Below, one piece after another: positions 38,076 through 46,031 of a stretch of 64,000 bases of DNA. The stretch's first letter is position 1; each line of letters begins with the position of its first letter. The notes below the pieces were generated by a model that saw only the letters and a program-made list of their open reading frames with translations, ran no database searches and was not told where the DNA came from. The stretch is from Bacteroidota bacterium (lineage in GTDB: Bacteria; Bacteroidota; Bacteroidia; Chitinophagales; Chitinophagaceae): the NCBI GenBank assembly GCA_016868855.1, contig VGFP01000003.1, forward strand, positions 217,948 through 281,947, written 5' to 3'. The position numbers were made by a program, and so were the translations under genes.

Positions 38076-39200
38076 ATGGCCGGCATCTACATTCATATTC
38101 CTTTTTGCAAACAAGCCTGTCATTATTGCAACTTTCATTTTTCAACCGGAACGGGCAACAGGGATGCAATGATCAATGCCATTGTCAAGGAAATAGAGAT
38201 CAGAAAGCACACCCTAAGATCCCCCATTGAAACCATTTACTTTGGTGGAGGCACTCCCTCCATATTGGATGCTGCATCCATCGATGCGATGATTCAAACA
38301 ATCTATCGACATTACAATATCAGTTCTCATCCGGAAATTACCCTTGAAGCCAATCCGGATGATATCACAAAAACAAAAGCTGGCGACTGGAAATCAATGG
38401 GCATCAACCGGTTCAGCATTGGCATACAATCCTTCTCCAATCAGCACCTGCAATGGATGAACAGGGCACACAACGCTTTACAATCCCTTGCATGCATTGA
38501 AACCATCAGGTATGCAGGATTTGAAAATTTTAGTATTGATCTGATTTATGGAACACCGGGACAAAGCATGGATGACTGGGATAAAGATCTTGAACAAGCC
38601 ATTGATTTAGAGATTCCCCACCTCTCCTGTTATGCACTGACAGTAGAACAAGAAACACCGCTTTTTAATCTGATCAAAAAAGGCAAAAAGGAAAATACCA
38701 ACAGCGATCTACAGGCAGAAGAGTTTCAATTGTTGGTTTCCAAATCAAGATCCGCCGGTTACAGACATTATGAAATCTCCAACTTCGCCTTGCCAGGCAT
38801 GGAGAGCAAGCACAACAGTTCATATTGGAGCGGTAACCCTTATCTGGGCTTTGGACCATCGGCACACTCTTTTCTTGATCATACACGCAGCTGGAATATC
38901 TCCAACAACATCGAATACATACGATCCATCGAAAAGAATGAACGCAGCTTTGAGTCAGAACAACTCTCTGAAAATGACATGTTCAATGAGTACATCATGA
39001 CCGGTCTGCGGTTGGACGAAGGCGTCTCATCCAATTGGATCAAAGAGAATTGGGGGATTGATCAGTTGGAGAAAATAGAAAGCAAGCTTTTGCGTCACAT
39101 AGAATCAGGCAATGTTATAAATACACCTGAAGGCTGGAAACTGACAGATCAAGGAAAATTCTTGGCCGATGGAATTGCAGCTGATCTTTTTCAGGTCTAG
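38076..39200 (+). CDS. hemW: Radical SAM family haem chaperone HemW
   Basis: HemW is a haem chaperone related to oxygen-independent coproporphyrinogen oxidase (HemN). The 374-residue protein carries the radical SAM motif in FCKQACHYC (C11, C15, C18), then YFGGGTPSIL, EANPDDIT, RFSIGIQSF and the C-terminal HemN_C part (MTGLRLDEGVS). HemW differs from HemN by its shorter N-terminus, which is seen here. The ATG at 38076 is chosen as it begins GIYIHIPFC. It converges on gpsA; the two genes share the palindrome CTAG as stop codons. Confidence 0.93.
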   Translation: MAGIYIHIPFCKQACHYCNFHFSTGTGNRDAMINAIVKEIEIRKHTLRSPIETIYFGGGTPSILDAASIDAMIQTIYRHYNISSHPEITLEANPDDITKTKAGDWKSMGINRFSIGIQSFSNQHLQWMNRAHNALQSLACIETIRYAGFENFSIDLIYGTPGQSMDDWDKDLEQAIDLEIPHLSCYALTVEQETPLFNLIKKGKKENTNSDLQAEEFQLLVSKSRSAGYRHYEISNFALPGMESKHNSSYWSGNPYLGFGPSAHSFLDHTRSWNISNNIEYIRSIEKNERSFESEQLSENDMFNEYIMTGLRLDEGVSSNWIKENWGIDQLEKIESKLLRHIESGNVINTPEGWKLTDQGKFLADGIAADLFQV

Positions 39201-40183
39201 TACAAAAGCTTCTCCAAATTTTCAAATCCCTCCAAGGGATCAAGCCCATTCCATAGAATTTGGTAAATCGTTTCGGCAATCGGCATCTTTGCTTTGACAC
39301 GCTGATTGATTTCCATCATCGCCATGGATGCGGGAAATCCCTCCGCCACCATTTGCATAGAAATTCTTGCAGCTTCTACACTGTACCCCTTGCCAATCAT
39401 ATTTCCAAAAGAACGGTTGCGGCTGAAAAGAGAATAACAGGTGACCAATAAATCACCCAGGTAAACAGAAGCAGCGTAATTGATATTTTTTTCTTCTGAG
39501 ATCGATTGGAAAAATTGTTTCATCTCACCCGCTGCATTGGCAATCAATACACTTTGAAAGTTGTCGCCATATCCCAATCCATTGGCTATACCTGTGCCCA
39601 GGGCATAGACGTTTTTTAAAACGGCTGCATATTGAACACCATCGACATCATTGCTGGTGACTGTATTGACAAAGGGAGTTCTGAATGCATCCGCGATGGC
39701 ATTCCTTCGCGATGCATCTTTACCTGCAAATGTGAGATAGGATAATTTTTCTGCAGCAACTTCTTCAGCGTGACAGGGACCCATCAATGCGATAAATTGA
39801 TCATCATTGATGCCTGCATTGTTCAACCACTGATTAAAAAGCAGGTTTCCCTCCGGTAAGAGTCCCTTTACTGCAGAAACAATGGTGAGCTCTTTGCGCA
39901 GTGATGAAAGATCAGATGGAATATAGCCCAATACATATGCAGATGGCACGGCAAAAACAACAGCATCGGATTGATGGAAGACATCCAAAGAGGAAGTTGT
40001 GAGCCTCAAAGACTGTGCTGAAAAGTATACAGAGCTGAGATACTTTGGATTGTGATGGCGGGACTGAATATGTTGTGCAAGCTTTTCAGATCGCACACAC
40101 CATGTAACCTCATGACCATTGTCGGTCAGAATTTTTACAAGCGCTGTCCCCCAACTGCCACTTCCAATGACACCAAATTTCAT
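39197..40183 (-). CDS. gpsA: Glycerol-3-phosphate dehydrogenase [NAD(P)+]
   Basis: GpsA makes sn-glycerol-3-phosphate from dihydroxyacetone phosphate for phospholipid synthesis. The 328-residue protein has the Rossmann motif GVIGSGSWGTALV at the N-terminus, MGPCHAEEVA near 140, and the catalytic lysine segment AVLKNVYALGTGIANGLGYGDN near 190. The C-terminus ends NLEKLLY, of normal length. A TACATTTG element sits just before the start codon. It overlaps hemW by four bases tail to tail. Confidence 0.96.
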   Translation of the reverse strand: MKFGVIGSGSWGTALVKILTDNGHEVTWCVRSEKLAQHIQSRHHNPKYLSSVYFSAQSLRLTTSSLDVFHQSDAVVFAVPSAYVLGYIPSDLSSLRKELTIVSAVKGLLPEGNLLFNQWLNNAGINDDQFIALMGPCHAEEVAAEKLSYLTFAGKDASRRNAIADAFRTPFVNTVTSNDVDGVQYAAVLKNVYALGTGIANGLGYGDNFQSVLIANAAGEMKQFFQSISEEKNINYAASVYLGDLLVTCYSLFSRNRSFGNMIGKGYSVEAARISMQMVAEGFPASMAMMEINQRVKAKMPIAETIYQILWNGLDPLEGFENLEKLLY

Positions 40184-40187
40184 GGTG

Positions 40188-40195
40188 CAAATGTA
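40188..40195 (-). promoter_or_regulatory. Putative -7 promoter element of gpsA
   Basis: TACATTTG on the minus strand matches TAnnTTTG and ends 4 bases before the gpsA ATG at 40183, predicting a leaderless message. Confidence 0.5.
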
Positions 40196-40213
40196 GTGGA
40201 TTCGAAAGCGAGA

Positions 40214-41602
40214 TTATTTTTTGACCTCAAACAGCTCTTCTTTGGCTACAACAGTAACTTTCATGCCCTCTCTGAGTGTTTTGCTGATAACGCTGTATGG
40301 ACCAACCACAACTTCATCTCCTGCTTTGAGTCCCTCTGTGATCTCAATGTTATTGATATCCTGAATAGAAGTCTTCACTTTCACACGCTTTACAGTTTTA
40401 TCTTTTTGAACCACAAAAACAACCTCATCCAATGCGTCTAAATTTTTAACAGGCTCCTCACCACCATTTGCCCCTTCTGCAGGCTTCTCCACTTTCTTAG
40501 AAGCTTTTGCAACTTTGCCAACAGGCAAGGTGTCTGAACGATCTCTGGTCGTTACTGCATTGATGGGCACAGACAATACATTGCTGTGTCTGTTGGTTTG
40601 GATATCGGCATTGGCACTCATACCCGGACGAAAAGGAAAACTCTTCTGCTTTTTCGGATCCATCAGATCGCTGTATGATGCTGGATCCAATCTGATGCGC
40701 ACCTCATAATTTGTAACATCATTGGAAGTAGTAATAGTCGTTCCGCCAGTTCCTCTGCTGGTACTTGAAATTTGTGTGACAATACCCTTGAATTTTCTGT
40801 TGTTGTAAGCATCCACTTCAATCAGTGCTGTATCACCGATGGAGACTTTTGGAATATCATTTTCGCCAACATCCACTCTTACCTCTATCACACGCATGTC
40901 AGCTATGCGCATCATTTCAGTTCCCGCCATCATAGAGTTGCCAACTACACGCTCGCCTTTTTTTACATTCAACAATGAAACGATTCCACTCATGGGAGCA
41001 ACCAAGCTTGTTCTACCAAGATTTTTATCGGCAGTCTGCAGACTTGCCTTGGCACTGGCAACCGATGCCTGAACACTTCTGATGGATTGTGTTGCTGCAG
41101 CATAATCGGCCTTTGCTGTCAAATATGTATTTTCAGATTGCTCATACTCCAACTTGGAAATTACTTTCTCTGCAAAAAGTTGTTTCTGGCGCTGGTATTG
41201 TCTCTCTGCTTGATCCAATCTTGCCTTGAAAGAAGCAAGTGAAGCTGTTACATTCTCAACCTGTGCCATTTGCTGAGCCACTCCTGCAGCTGCTTGATCT
41301 CTTTGGGTGGCATATATATCTGCATATACAGTTGCAAGCAATTGACCCTTGGTTACACTGTCACCTTCTTTCACATTCAACTGCATGATTTCACCAGAAA
41401 CATCCGGACTGATTTTCACCTCAATTTCTGGATATACTTTGCCGCTTGCCGTTACCACTTCAATGATATCCTTCTGTGCAACTTTTTCAACAGATACCTT
41501 CGTTCCTTCCTCTTTTCCAATCACACCTGTTTTTTTCAAAATCAGCAGTGCAACGACAACTACCGCGATACCTGAAATGATCCAAATGATTTTCTTGTTC
41601 AT
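40214..41602 (-). CDS. Periplasmic adaptor subunit of an efflux pump (HlyD/MacA type)
   Basis: The 462-residue adaptor links an inner-membrane transporter to a TolC channel. It has an N-terminal membrane helix (IIWIISGIAVVVVALLIL), the first half of a biotinyl-lipoyl motif (KISPDVSGEIMQLNVKEGDS), a coiled-coil hairpin rich in Ala, Gln and Lys (residues about 95-190), and the second half (LVAPMSGIVSLLNVKKGERV). A beta-barrel and membrane-proximal domain follow. The TolC gene lies 18 bases upstream on the same strand. MacA-like use with an ABC permease is likelier than RND, but no inner-membrane partner is in the window. Confidence 0.9.
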   Translation of the reverse strand: MNKKIIWIISGIAVVVVALLILKKTGVIGKEEGTKVSVEKVAQKDIIEVVTASGKVYPEIEVKISPDVSGEIMQLNVKEGDSVTKGQLLATVYADIYATQRDQAAAGVAQQMAQVENVTASLASFKARLDQAERQYQRQKQLFAEKVISKLEYEQSENTYLTAKADYAAATQSIRSVQASVASAKASLQTADKNLGRTSLVAPMSGIVSLLNVKKGERVVGNSMMAGTEMMRIADMRVIEVRVDVGENDIPKVSIGDTALIEVDAYNNRKFKGIVTQISSTSRGTGGTTITTSNDVTNYEVRIRLDPASYSDLMDPKKQKSFPFRPGMSANADIQTNRHSNVLSVPINAVTTRDRSDTLPVGKVAKASKKVEKPAEGANGGEEPVKNLDALDEVVFVVQKDKTVKRVKVKTSIQDINNIEITEGLKAGDEVVVGPYSVISKTLREGMKVTVVAKEELFEVKK

Positions 41603-41620
41603 CTTGCTGTGTATTTCTAT

Positions 41621-43081
41621 TTATAATTTGATTCCTTGTCCCTTGTAAAACTCAAGCACCTTCATCCTGAAAATATATTCGTACTGTGCAACTACCTTGT
41701 CAACTTTTGCCCTTGTAAGGTTGTTCTGGTTGGTCAACCACTCGATGGTTTGCATAACGCCCACATCATAACGCTTGGTTGCCAATTCAAATGAACGCGT
41801 TGCAGTAGCCAATGCTTTTTCTCTTGCCAAAAAAGTTTGATGCGAACCCGTAGCTGAATAATAGGCAGTATATACGTCCTGTTTCAATTGAATTTTATCT
41901 CTGTCAATATTCAACTCACTTCTTTTGATATCCAGCTTTGCCCTGTCGGCATTTGCTCTGGCAGATCCGCCATTGAACAATGGTATATTCAGTGAAAGTC
42001 CGATACCCTGACCAAACTGGTCACGCAGCTGTTTTCCATATCCATTCCAGTATTCACCAAATGATCTGTTTGCGAAATTGATTGAATAAGTGGGCGCATA
42101 GATAGGCAACAATCCTGCAGGTGTCTTCGCATAAGCACCAGTTGTTTGCTCTCCCGTAACAGTAACACCACTGGATGTTTTCAAAAACTGGTTGAAGTTG
42201 CTGGCCAGCTGTCCAAACATCGATAAAGTAGGCATCATTTGTGCGCGTGCAGCATCGAGACTTCTCTCAGATGCCTTCAAGCGCAAATCGTTTACTCTGA
42301 TCTGTGGCTGTGTTTTCAGTGCTGTTTCGAAAACATCATCCGGACGAATAGCCAAGATATTTTCAACCGGAATCTGATCAACAGTTGGAATCACCAATTC
42401 AAATGGAGCATCTGCAGGCAGTGTCAGCAATGATTTCAACGCAAGCTTGTCAAGAGCAGCCTGCGCAGCTGCCTGAACGTATGTTGCACTGTCTCTCGCA
42501 ACTGTTGCCTCCAATTCTGCTGCATTTAGTTCTGGAAGTGTGCCTGCGTCAACCAATTTTCTGGTATTGCGGTATTGTGCTTTTGTTTGCTCCAAAACAA
42601 TTTTAGCAATTTCAATTTGCTCGTAACTCAACAAGGCTCTTAAATACAATTGAGCAATATTGAGTCCGATGTCATTTTTGATTCTTTCAATATTGAGTTG
42701 GTCTGCTTCATAGGTCAGCCCGCTGGAGGCCTGAGTATTTTTAAGTCTGTTGAAATTAAACAGCAATACATTGGTAGAGATATTCATTTGCTGGAACATG
42801 GCAGATCTATCGGTAAATACGTTGGTGGTTCTGTCGAGTGTACGTCCGAAGGAAAAACCATGAGTCAATCCGTAAGAGAGACTTGGAATTCTTTGCAGGG
42901 TTGACTGATTGTAGTTGATCTCAGAAGAAAGGGCCTGCACCTCTGCCTGTCTGACATTGATATTGTTTTTCAGCCCATACTCCACACATCTTCTCAAATC
43001 CCACCTGTCACCCTGTGCTTTCACACCCAAAACCATTGATCCTGAAAGCAGTAAGAATAGAAATCTCCCAAACATAAACAT
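41621..43081 (-). CDS. TolC-family outer-membrane efflux channel
   Basis: A 486-residue outer-membrane factor with a signal peptide (RFLFLLLSGSMVLGVKAQG) and the duplicated alpha-hairpin pattern of TolC: LRRCVEYGLKNNINVRQAEV, then LNAAELEATVARDSATYVQA, and in the second half FELATKRYDVGVMQTIEWL. It would form the exit duct for the adaptor encoded 18 bases downstream. The start at 43081 gives a compact signal peptide; a GTG at 43099 would add six residues. Substrate unknown. Confidence 0.9.
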   Translation of the reverse strand: MFMFGRFLFLLLSGSMVLGVKAQGDRWDLRRCVEYGLKNNINVRQAEVQALSSEINYNQSTLQRIPSLSYGLTHGFSFGRTLDRTTNVFTDRSAMFQQMNISTNVLLFNFNRLKNTQASSGLTYEADQLNIERIKNDIGLNIAQLYLRALLSYEQIEIAKIVLEQTKAQYRNTRKLVDAGTLPELNAAELEATVARDSATYVQAAAQAALDKLALKSLLTLPADAPFELVIPTVDQIPVENILAIRPDDVFETALKTQPQIRVNDLRLKASERSLDAARAQMMPTLSMFGQLASNFNQFLKTSSGVTVTGEQTTGAYAKTPAGLLPIYAPTYSINFANRSFGEYWNGYGKQLRDQFGQGIGLSLNIPLFNGGSARANADRAKLDIKRSELNIDRDKIQLKQDVYTAYYSATGSHQTFLAREKALATATRSFELATKRYDVGVMQTIEWLTNQNNLTRAKVDKVVAQYEYIFRMKVLEFYKGQGIKL

Positions 43082-43178
43082 CCTTTGAATGATTGGCACC
43101 GAAAAAACTCCGATACAGACTGCAAAGATTGAATTAAATGAGGGATTATCAAAATCACTCGTCCCTTGAAACGACCGT

Positions 43179-44363
43179 TTACAAAGAACCTATTCCGTTG
43201 AAGCCTTCTGCAAGATCTTGGATAAGAAAATCAGCATCTTCCAAACCGATGTACAGCCTGATCAGCCTGTGGACTGGATCCTGTGGATTGAAAGCAGTCC
43301 TTTCCATACCCGCACACTTGGGTATGATCAATGACTCGTGTCCACCCCAACTCACTGCCATCCTGAATGTTTTCATGCCATCACAGAATTGTTCAATTTC
43401 CTCTAATTTCTGCGCTTTGATATAAAAGGAGAGCAATCCAAAAGCTTTCTTCATTTGCTTTTTGGCCAACTCAAATTGGGGGAAGGATGGATCATGGGGG
43501 AAGATGATGCTCACCACCTTTTCTTGCTCTTTTAAAAATGCAAGGACTTTCTTGGTGGAATGATCAATGCGGTCGAGTCTCGCTGGCAATGTTCGGAGTC
43601 CCCTCAACAACAACCAGGCATTCATTGGCTGAATACCACTGCCCACTGCAAGGTATTCACTCTTAAAAATTTTCTCTATCATCTGTTTCGAACCTGTCAG
43701 CACACCACCCAAGGTATCGCTGTGACCTCCGATGTATTTGGTTGCTGTTTGCATGACCAAGTCAATTCCAAGTTCATAGGGACGTTGATACATTGGAGTG
43801 CAATAGGTATTGTCGATCATGGTTACGATCCCTTTGCTTTTTGCAAAAGAACCGATTGCTTCCAAATCCTGTATGTCGAGGAACCACGAATTGGGTGATT
43901 CCAGAAATATCAATTTGGTGTTTGACTTGACATGTGACAAAAACTGTTCAGTATCTGTACCGTCTGCGTAGGTAACCGTTACTCCAAAACGGTTTAAAAT
44001 CTGATCAAATGTATGGGTTGTCCAACTATATGGATGATGTACTGATAATACATGATCGCCTGCTTGCACATTGGCCAATACACCTGCAAAAACAGCCGCT
44101 GCACCTGAGTTGAAAACCAAAGCATCTTCGGCACTGTCGAGTGCTGCCAATTTTTTTCGAAGAATATCAACTGTGGGATTCAAACCTCTGCTGTAGATAT
44201 AGGACGACATCTCATCCCTGAATGCAGCACGCATGTCTTCCACTGTTTCAAACCTAAAATTGCTTGTTTGTACAATCGGTGGTGCTATGGCATTGAAATA
44301 AGATGCATGGTCTTCACCAAGGTGATTGATGATGTATGATAAATCCTCATTGTTAGGCTTCAT
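43179..44363 (-). CDS. Cys/Met-metabolism PLP-dependent enzyme (cystathionine gamma-synthase/lyase type)
   Basis: A 394-residue fold-type I PLP enzyme of the trans-sulphuration family. The lysine that binds PLP is K209 in TATKYIGGHSDTLGG, with D184 in MIDNTYCTP contacting the cofactor ring and the SGAAAVFAG loop binding its phosphate. The usual YGGTY segment is replaced by PYSWTTHTF, so the substrate may differ from standard MetB or MetC. The gene's start lies inside the end of the permease gene (11-base overlap), implying coupled translation and a role connected with amino-acid uptake. Methionine gamma-lyase, cystathionine beta-lyase and gamma-synthase cannot be told apart here. Confidence 0.88.
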   Translation of the reverse strand: MKPNNEDLSYIINHLGEDHASYFNAIAPPIVQTSNFRFETVEDMRAAFRDEMSSYIYSRGLNPTVDILRKKLAALDSAEDALVFNSGAAAVFAGVLANVQAGDHVLSVHHPYSWTTHTFDQILNRFGVTVTYADGTDTEQFLSHVKSNTKLIFLESPNSWFLDIQDLEAIGSFAKSKGIVTMIDNTYCTPMYQRPYELGIDLVMQTATKYIGGHSDTLGGVLTGSKQMIEKIFKSEYLAVGSGIQPMNAWLLLRGLRTLPARLDRIDHSTKKVLAFLKEQEKVVSIIFPHDPSFPQFELAKKQMKKAFGLLSFYIKAQKLEEIEQFCDGMKTFRMAVSWGGHESLIIPKCAGMERTAFNPQDPVHRLIRLYIGLEDADFLIQDLAEGFNGIGSL

Positions 44364-45690
44364 GTGTGGGTTTCTTTCTGGTAATAAAGAAAATCAATAA
44401 AAATGCTGCCAGTACGCCCGTTGCAGTGATAGCAGTTTGGGGGTTGTCTATGGCGATGCTTGTCGCGACAAAAATATAAGCCGCTATAAAGATGATCGGC
44501 AACACTGGAAATAGCTTCATCGAATAGATCTGTGATTTATCCAAATGCTTGGTTCGTTTTCGGATGATGAAAATCGTCGCTGCAGAGAATGCCATTCCGA
44601 TTGAATCGAGAAATATCGTAAAACTCAAAATCTTATCGAAAGTATCTGCGAAAAACAGAACAACCACACTGATCAATGCATAGACAGTGAGACTGACTGT
44701 AAGCACATCTCTTTTTTCATCTTTCTTTTTGAAAGCCCGTGGTAAAATTCCATCCTCACTCATTGCATACATCACACGGGGATTGCTCAAGAGCAACACA
44801 TTGACATATGCCAGCACTGCTATGAACAATAAAATAGAGAAAACAAAACTGCCTGTTTGCCCAAACATCCGTTCTGCAACAATGGCTGCTATACCCTTTG
44901 CATTTTTCAGCTCTTCAAATCCAATCACCTTATAATATGCATAGCTAACAGATAAATAAAGTAAAATGATCACAAGTATGCCGATCAGAATACCGCGCGG
45001 CAGATTTTTTTGTGGATGTTTGACTTCTTCGCCAAAGTTGATCGTTTGCTGATATCCACCGTATGTAAAGGAAACAGCAATCAATGCCAGTCCGAATGAC
45101 TTCACATAATCCATCCATGAAAATTCAGTTGCTGATGATACAACAGTAGTAGAAGTATGCTGTGCAGGAAAAAACAATGCCGACACAATCATCAAAATCA
45201 TGGAAATCTTGATGAGCATCAAAATATTTTGTGTCGTTGAGCTCATCCTGAGTCCGAGTAAGTTGATGCCATAAAACAATCCAATGGCAGTCATTGCGAT
45301 CAATGCCTTTACAAAATCAGATGGCGGTTCTGCAAAAATGATTTGAGAGATGTATTCACTTCCGATCAACGCCACACCTGAGAGGGAGGCTGCATTGGAG
45401 ATGATAATAATGCAATTCACCGCAAAGGCAATGCTCGGATGGTAACAGGTGGCAAATATTTTATAATACCCCCCTGTGATCGGATAGCGGGAACCAATCT
45501 CTGCATATGTCAATGCACCACAAAGCGCAACGAGTCCGCCTGCCAGCCAACTGAAGAAGAAAACATTCGGCGTGATGGCAGCCCTGGCTGAATCGGAGGC
45601 AGTCCGGAAGATCCCCATGCCAATCACCAGGCCGATGACGATCATGGTAATATCAAAGAGACTCAGAAGCGTTTTTTTCTTGGTTGACAT
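44353..45690 (-). CDS. APC-family amino-acid permease
   Basis: A 445-residue inner-membrane transporter with about twelve helices. The start of helix 1 has the substrate-site motif IGLVIGMGIFRTASD, and the protein shows the APC signature TYAEIGSRYPITGGYYKIF and EEVKHPQKNLPRGI. It resembles the LAT/YfnA-like amino-acid transporters. It overlaps the PLP enzyme gene downstream, so the pair may import and metabolise a sulphur amino acid. It diverges from the cobalamin-regulated receptor; TAACTTTC a few bases before the ATG is a weak match to the -7 promoter. Confidence 0.9.
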   Translation of the reverse strand: MSTKKKTLLSLFDITMIVIGLVIGMGIFRTASDSARAAITPNVFFFSWLAGGLVALCGALTYAEIGSRYPITGGYYKIFATCYHPSIAFAVNCIIIISNAASLSGVALIGSEYISQIIFAEPPSDFVKALIAMTAIGLFYGINLLGLRMSSTTQNILMLIKISMILMIVSALFFPAQHTSTTVVSSATEFSWMDYVKSFGLALIAVSFTYGGYQQTINFGEEVKHPQKNLPRGILIGILVIILLYLSVSYAYYKVIGFEELKNAKGIAAIVAERMFGQTGSFVFSILLFIAVLAYVNVLLLSNPRVMYAMSEDGILPRAFKKKDEKRDVLTVSLTVYALISVVVLFFADTFDKILSFTIFLDSIGMAFSAATIFIIRKRTKHLDKSQIYSMKLFPVLPIIFIAAYIFVATSIAIDNPQTAITATGVLAAFLLIFFITRKKPTHEA

Positions 45691-45715
45691 GTGGGAAAGT
45701 TAGTGAAAAAATTAG

Positions 45716-45746
45716 TTGTGCTGATCAGAACTATTCGTCATCTTTA
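45716..45746 (+). promoter_or_regulatory. Putative promoter of the cobalamin riboswitch transcript
   Basis: TTG at 45716-45718 and CATCTTTA at 45739-45746 are 20 bases apart and approximate the -33/-7 pair (TTG and TAnnTTTG). Transcription would start near 45753, just where the riboswitch begins. Confidence 0.45.
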
Positions 45747-45756
45747 CAGCGTATTC

Positions 45757-45925
45757 GGGTTGAAGGTTGTAACAACAACTTTCATTAAAAGGGAAGTTCG
45801 GTTTCATTCCGACGCTATCCCCGTAGCTGTAAAGACCATCTGTTCAATCAGAAACCCTCTTGCTGCAAACCACTGTTCACACGGGAAGGTAAAAGAGGGA
45901 GTCGAGCCAGAAGACCTGCCTGGTA
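45757..45925 (+). ncRNA. Cobalamin riboswitch
   Basis: The 5' leader shows the successive conserved blocks of the B12 aptamer. AAAAGGGAA lies near 45787, a stem TTCGG...CCGA at 45798-45811, CTATCCCCGTAGCTGTAA near 45814, CCACTG near 45870, CGGGAAGG near 45882, and the B12 box GAGCCAGAAGACCTGCC at about 45904-45920. The aptamer binds adenosyl- or another cobalamin and turns down the gene behind it. The ends are estimated to within about 15 bases. The receptor gene downstream fits perfectly. The frame running through this region is not a gene. Confidence 0.95.
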
Positions 45926-45940
45926 CAATTTGAATCACGT

Positions 45941-45970
45941 GCTTTCGGGAGAAGAGCCGAGATGTAAAGC
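45941..45970 (+). promoter_or_regulatory. Expression-platform hairpin behind the cobalamin riboswitch
   Basis: GCTTT (45941-45945) pairs with AAAGC (45966-45970) and CGG pairs with CCG inside, forming an interrupted stem. No T tract follows, so control is more likely by access to the translation start or by a competing fold than by termination. The remaining bases to 46031 are AT-rich. Confidence 0.5.
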
Positions 45971-46031
45971 CAAAAGCTGATCATTTCTTTTTTCATTCGA
46001 AGGTTCATTGTACACAATCTAACATTATAAA

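Noticed and set aside
45691..45933. An 80-codon open frame in the btuB leader
   Set aside because: The region is explained by the cobalamin riboswitch; the frame has no family resemblance.
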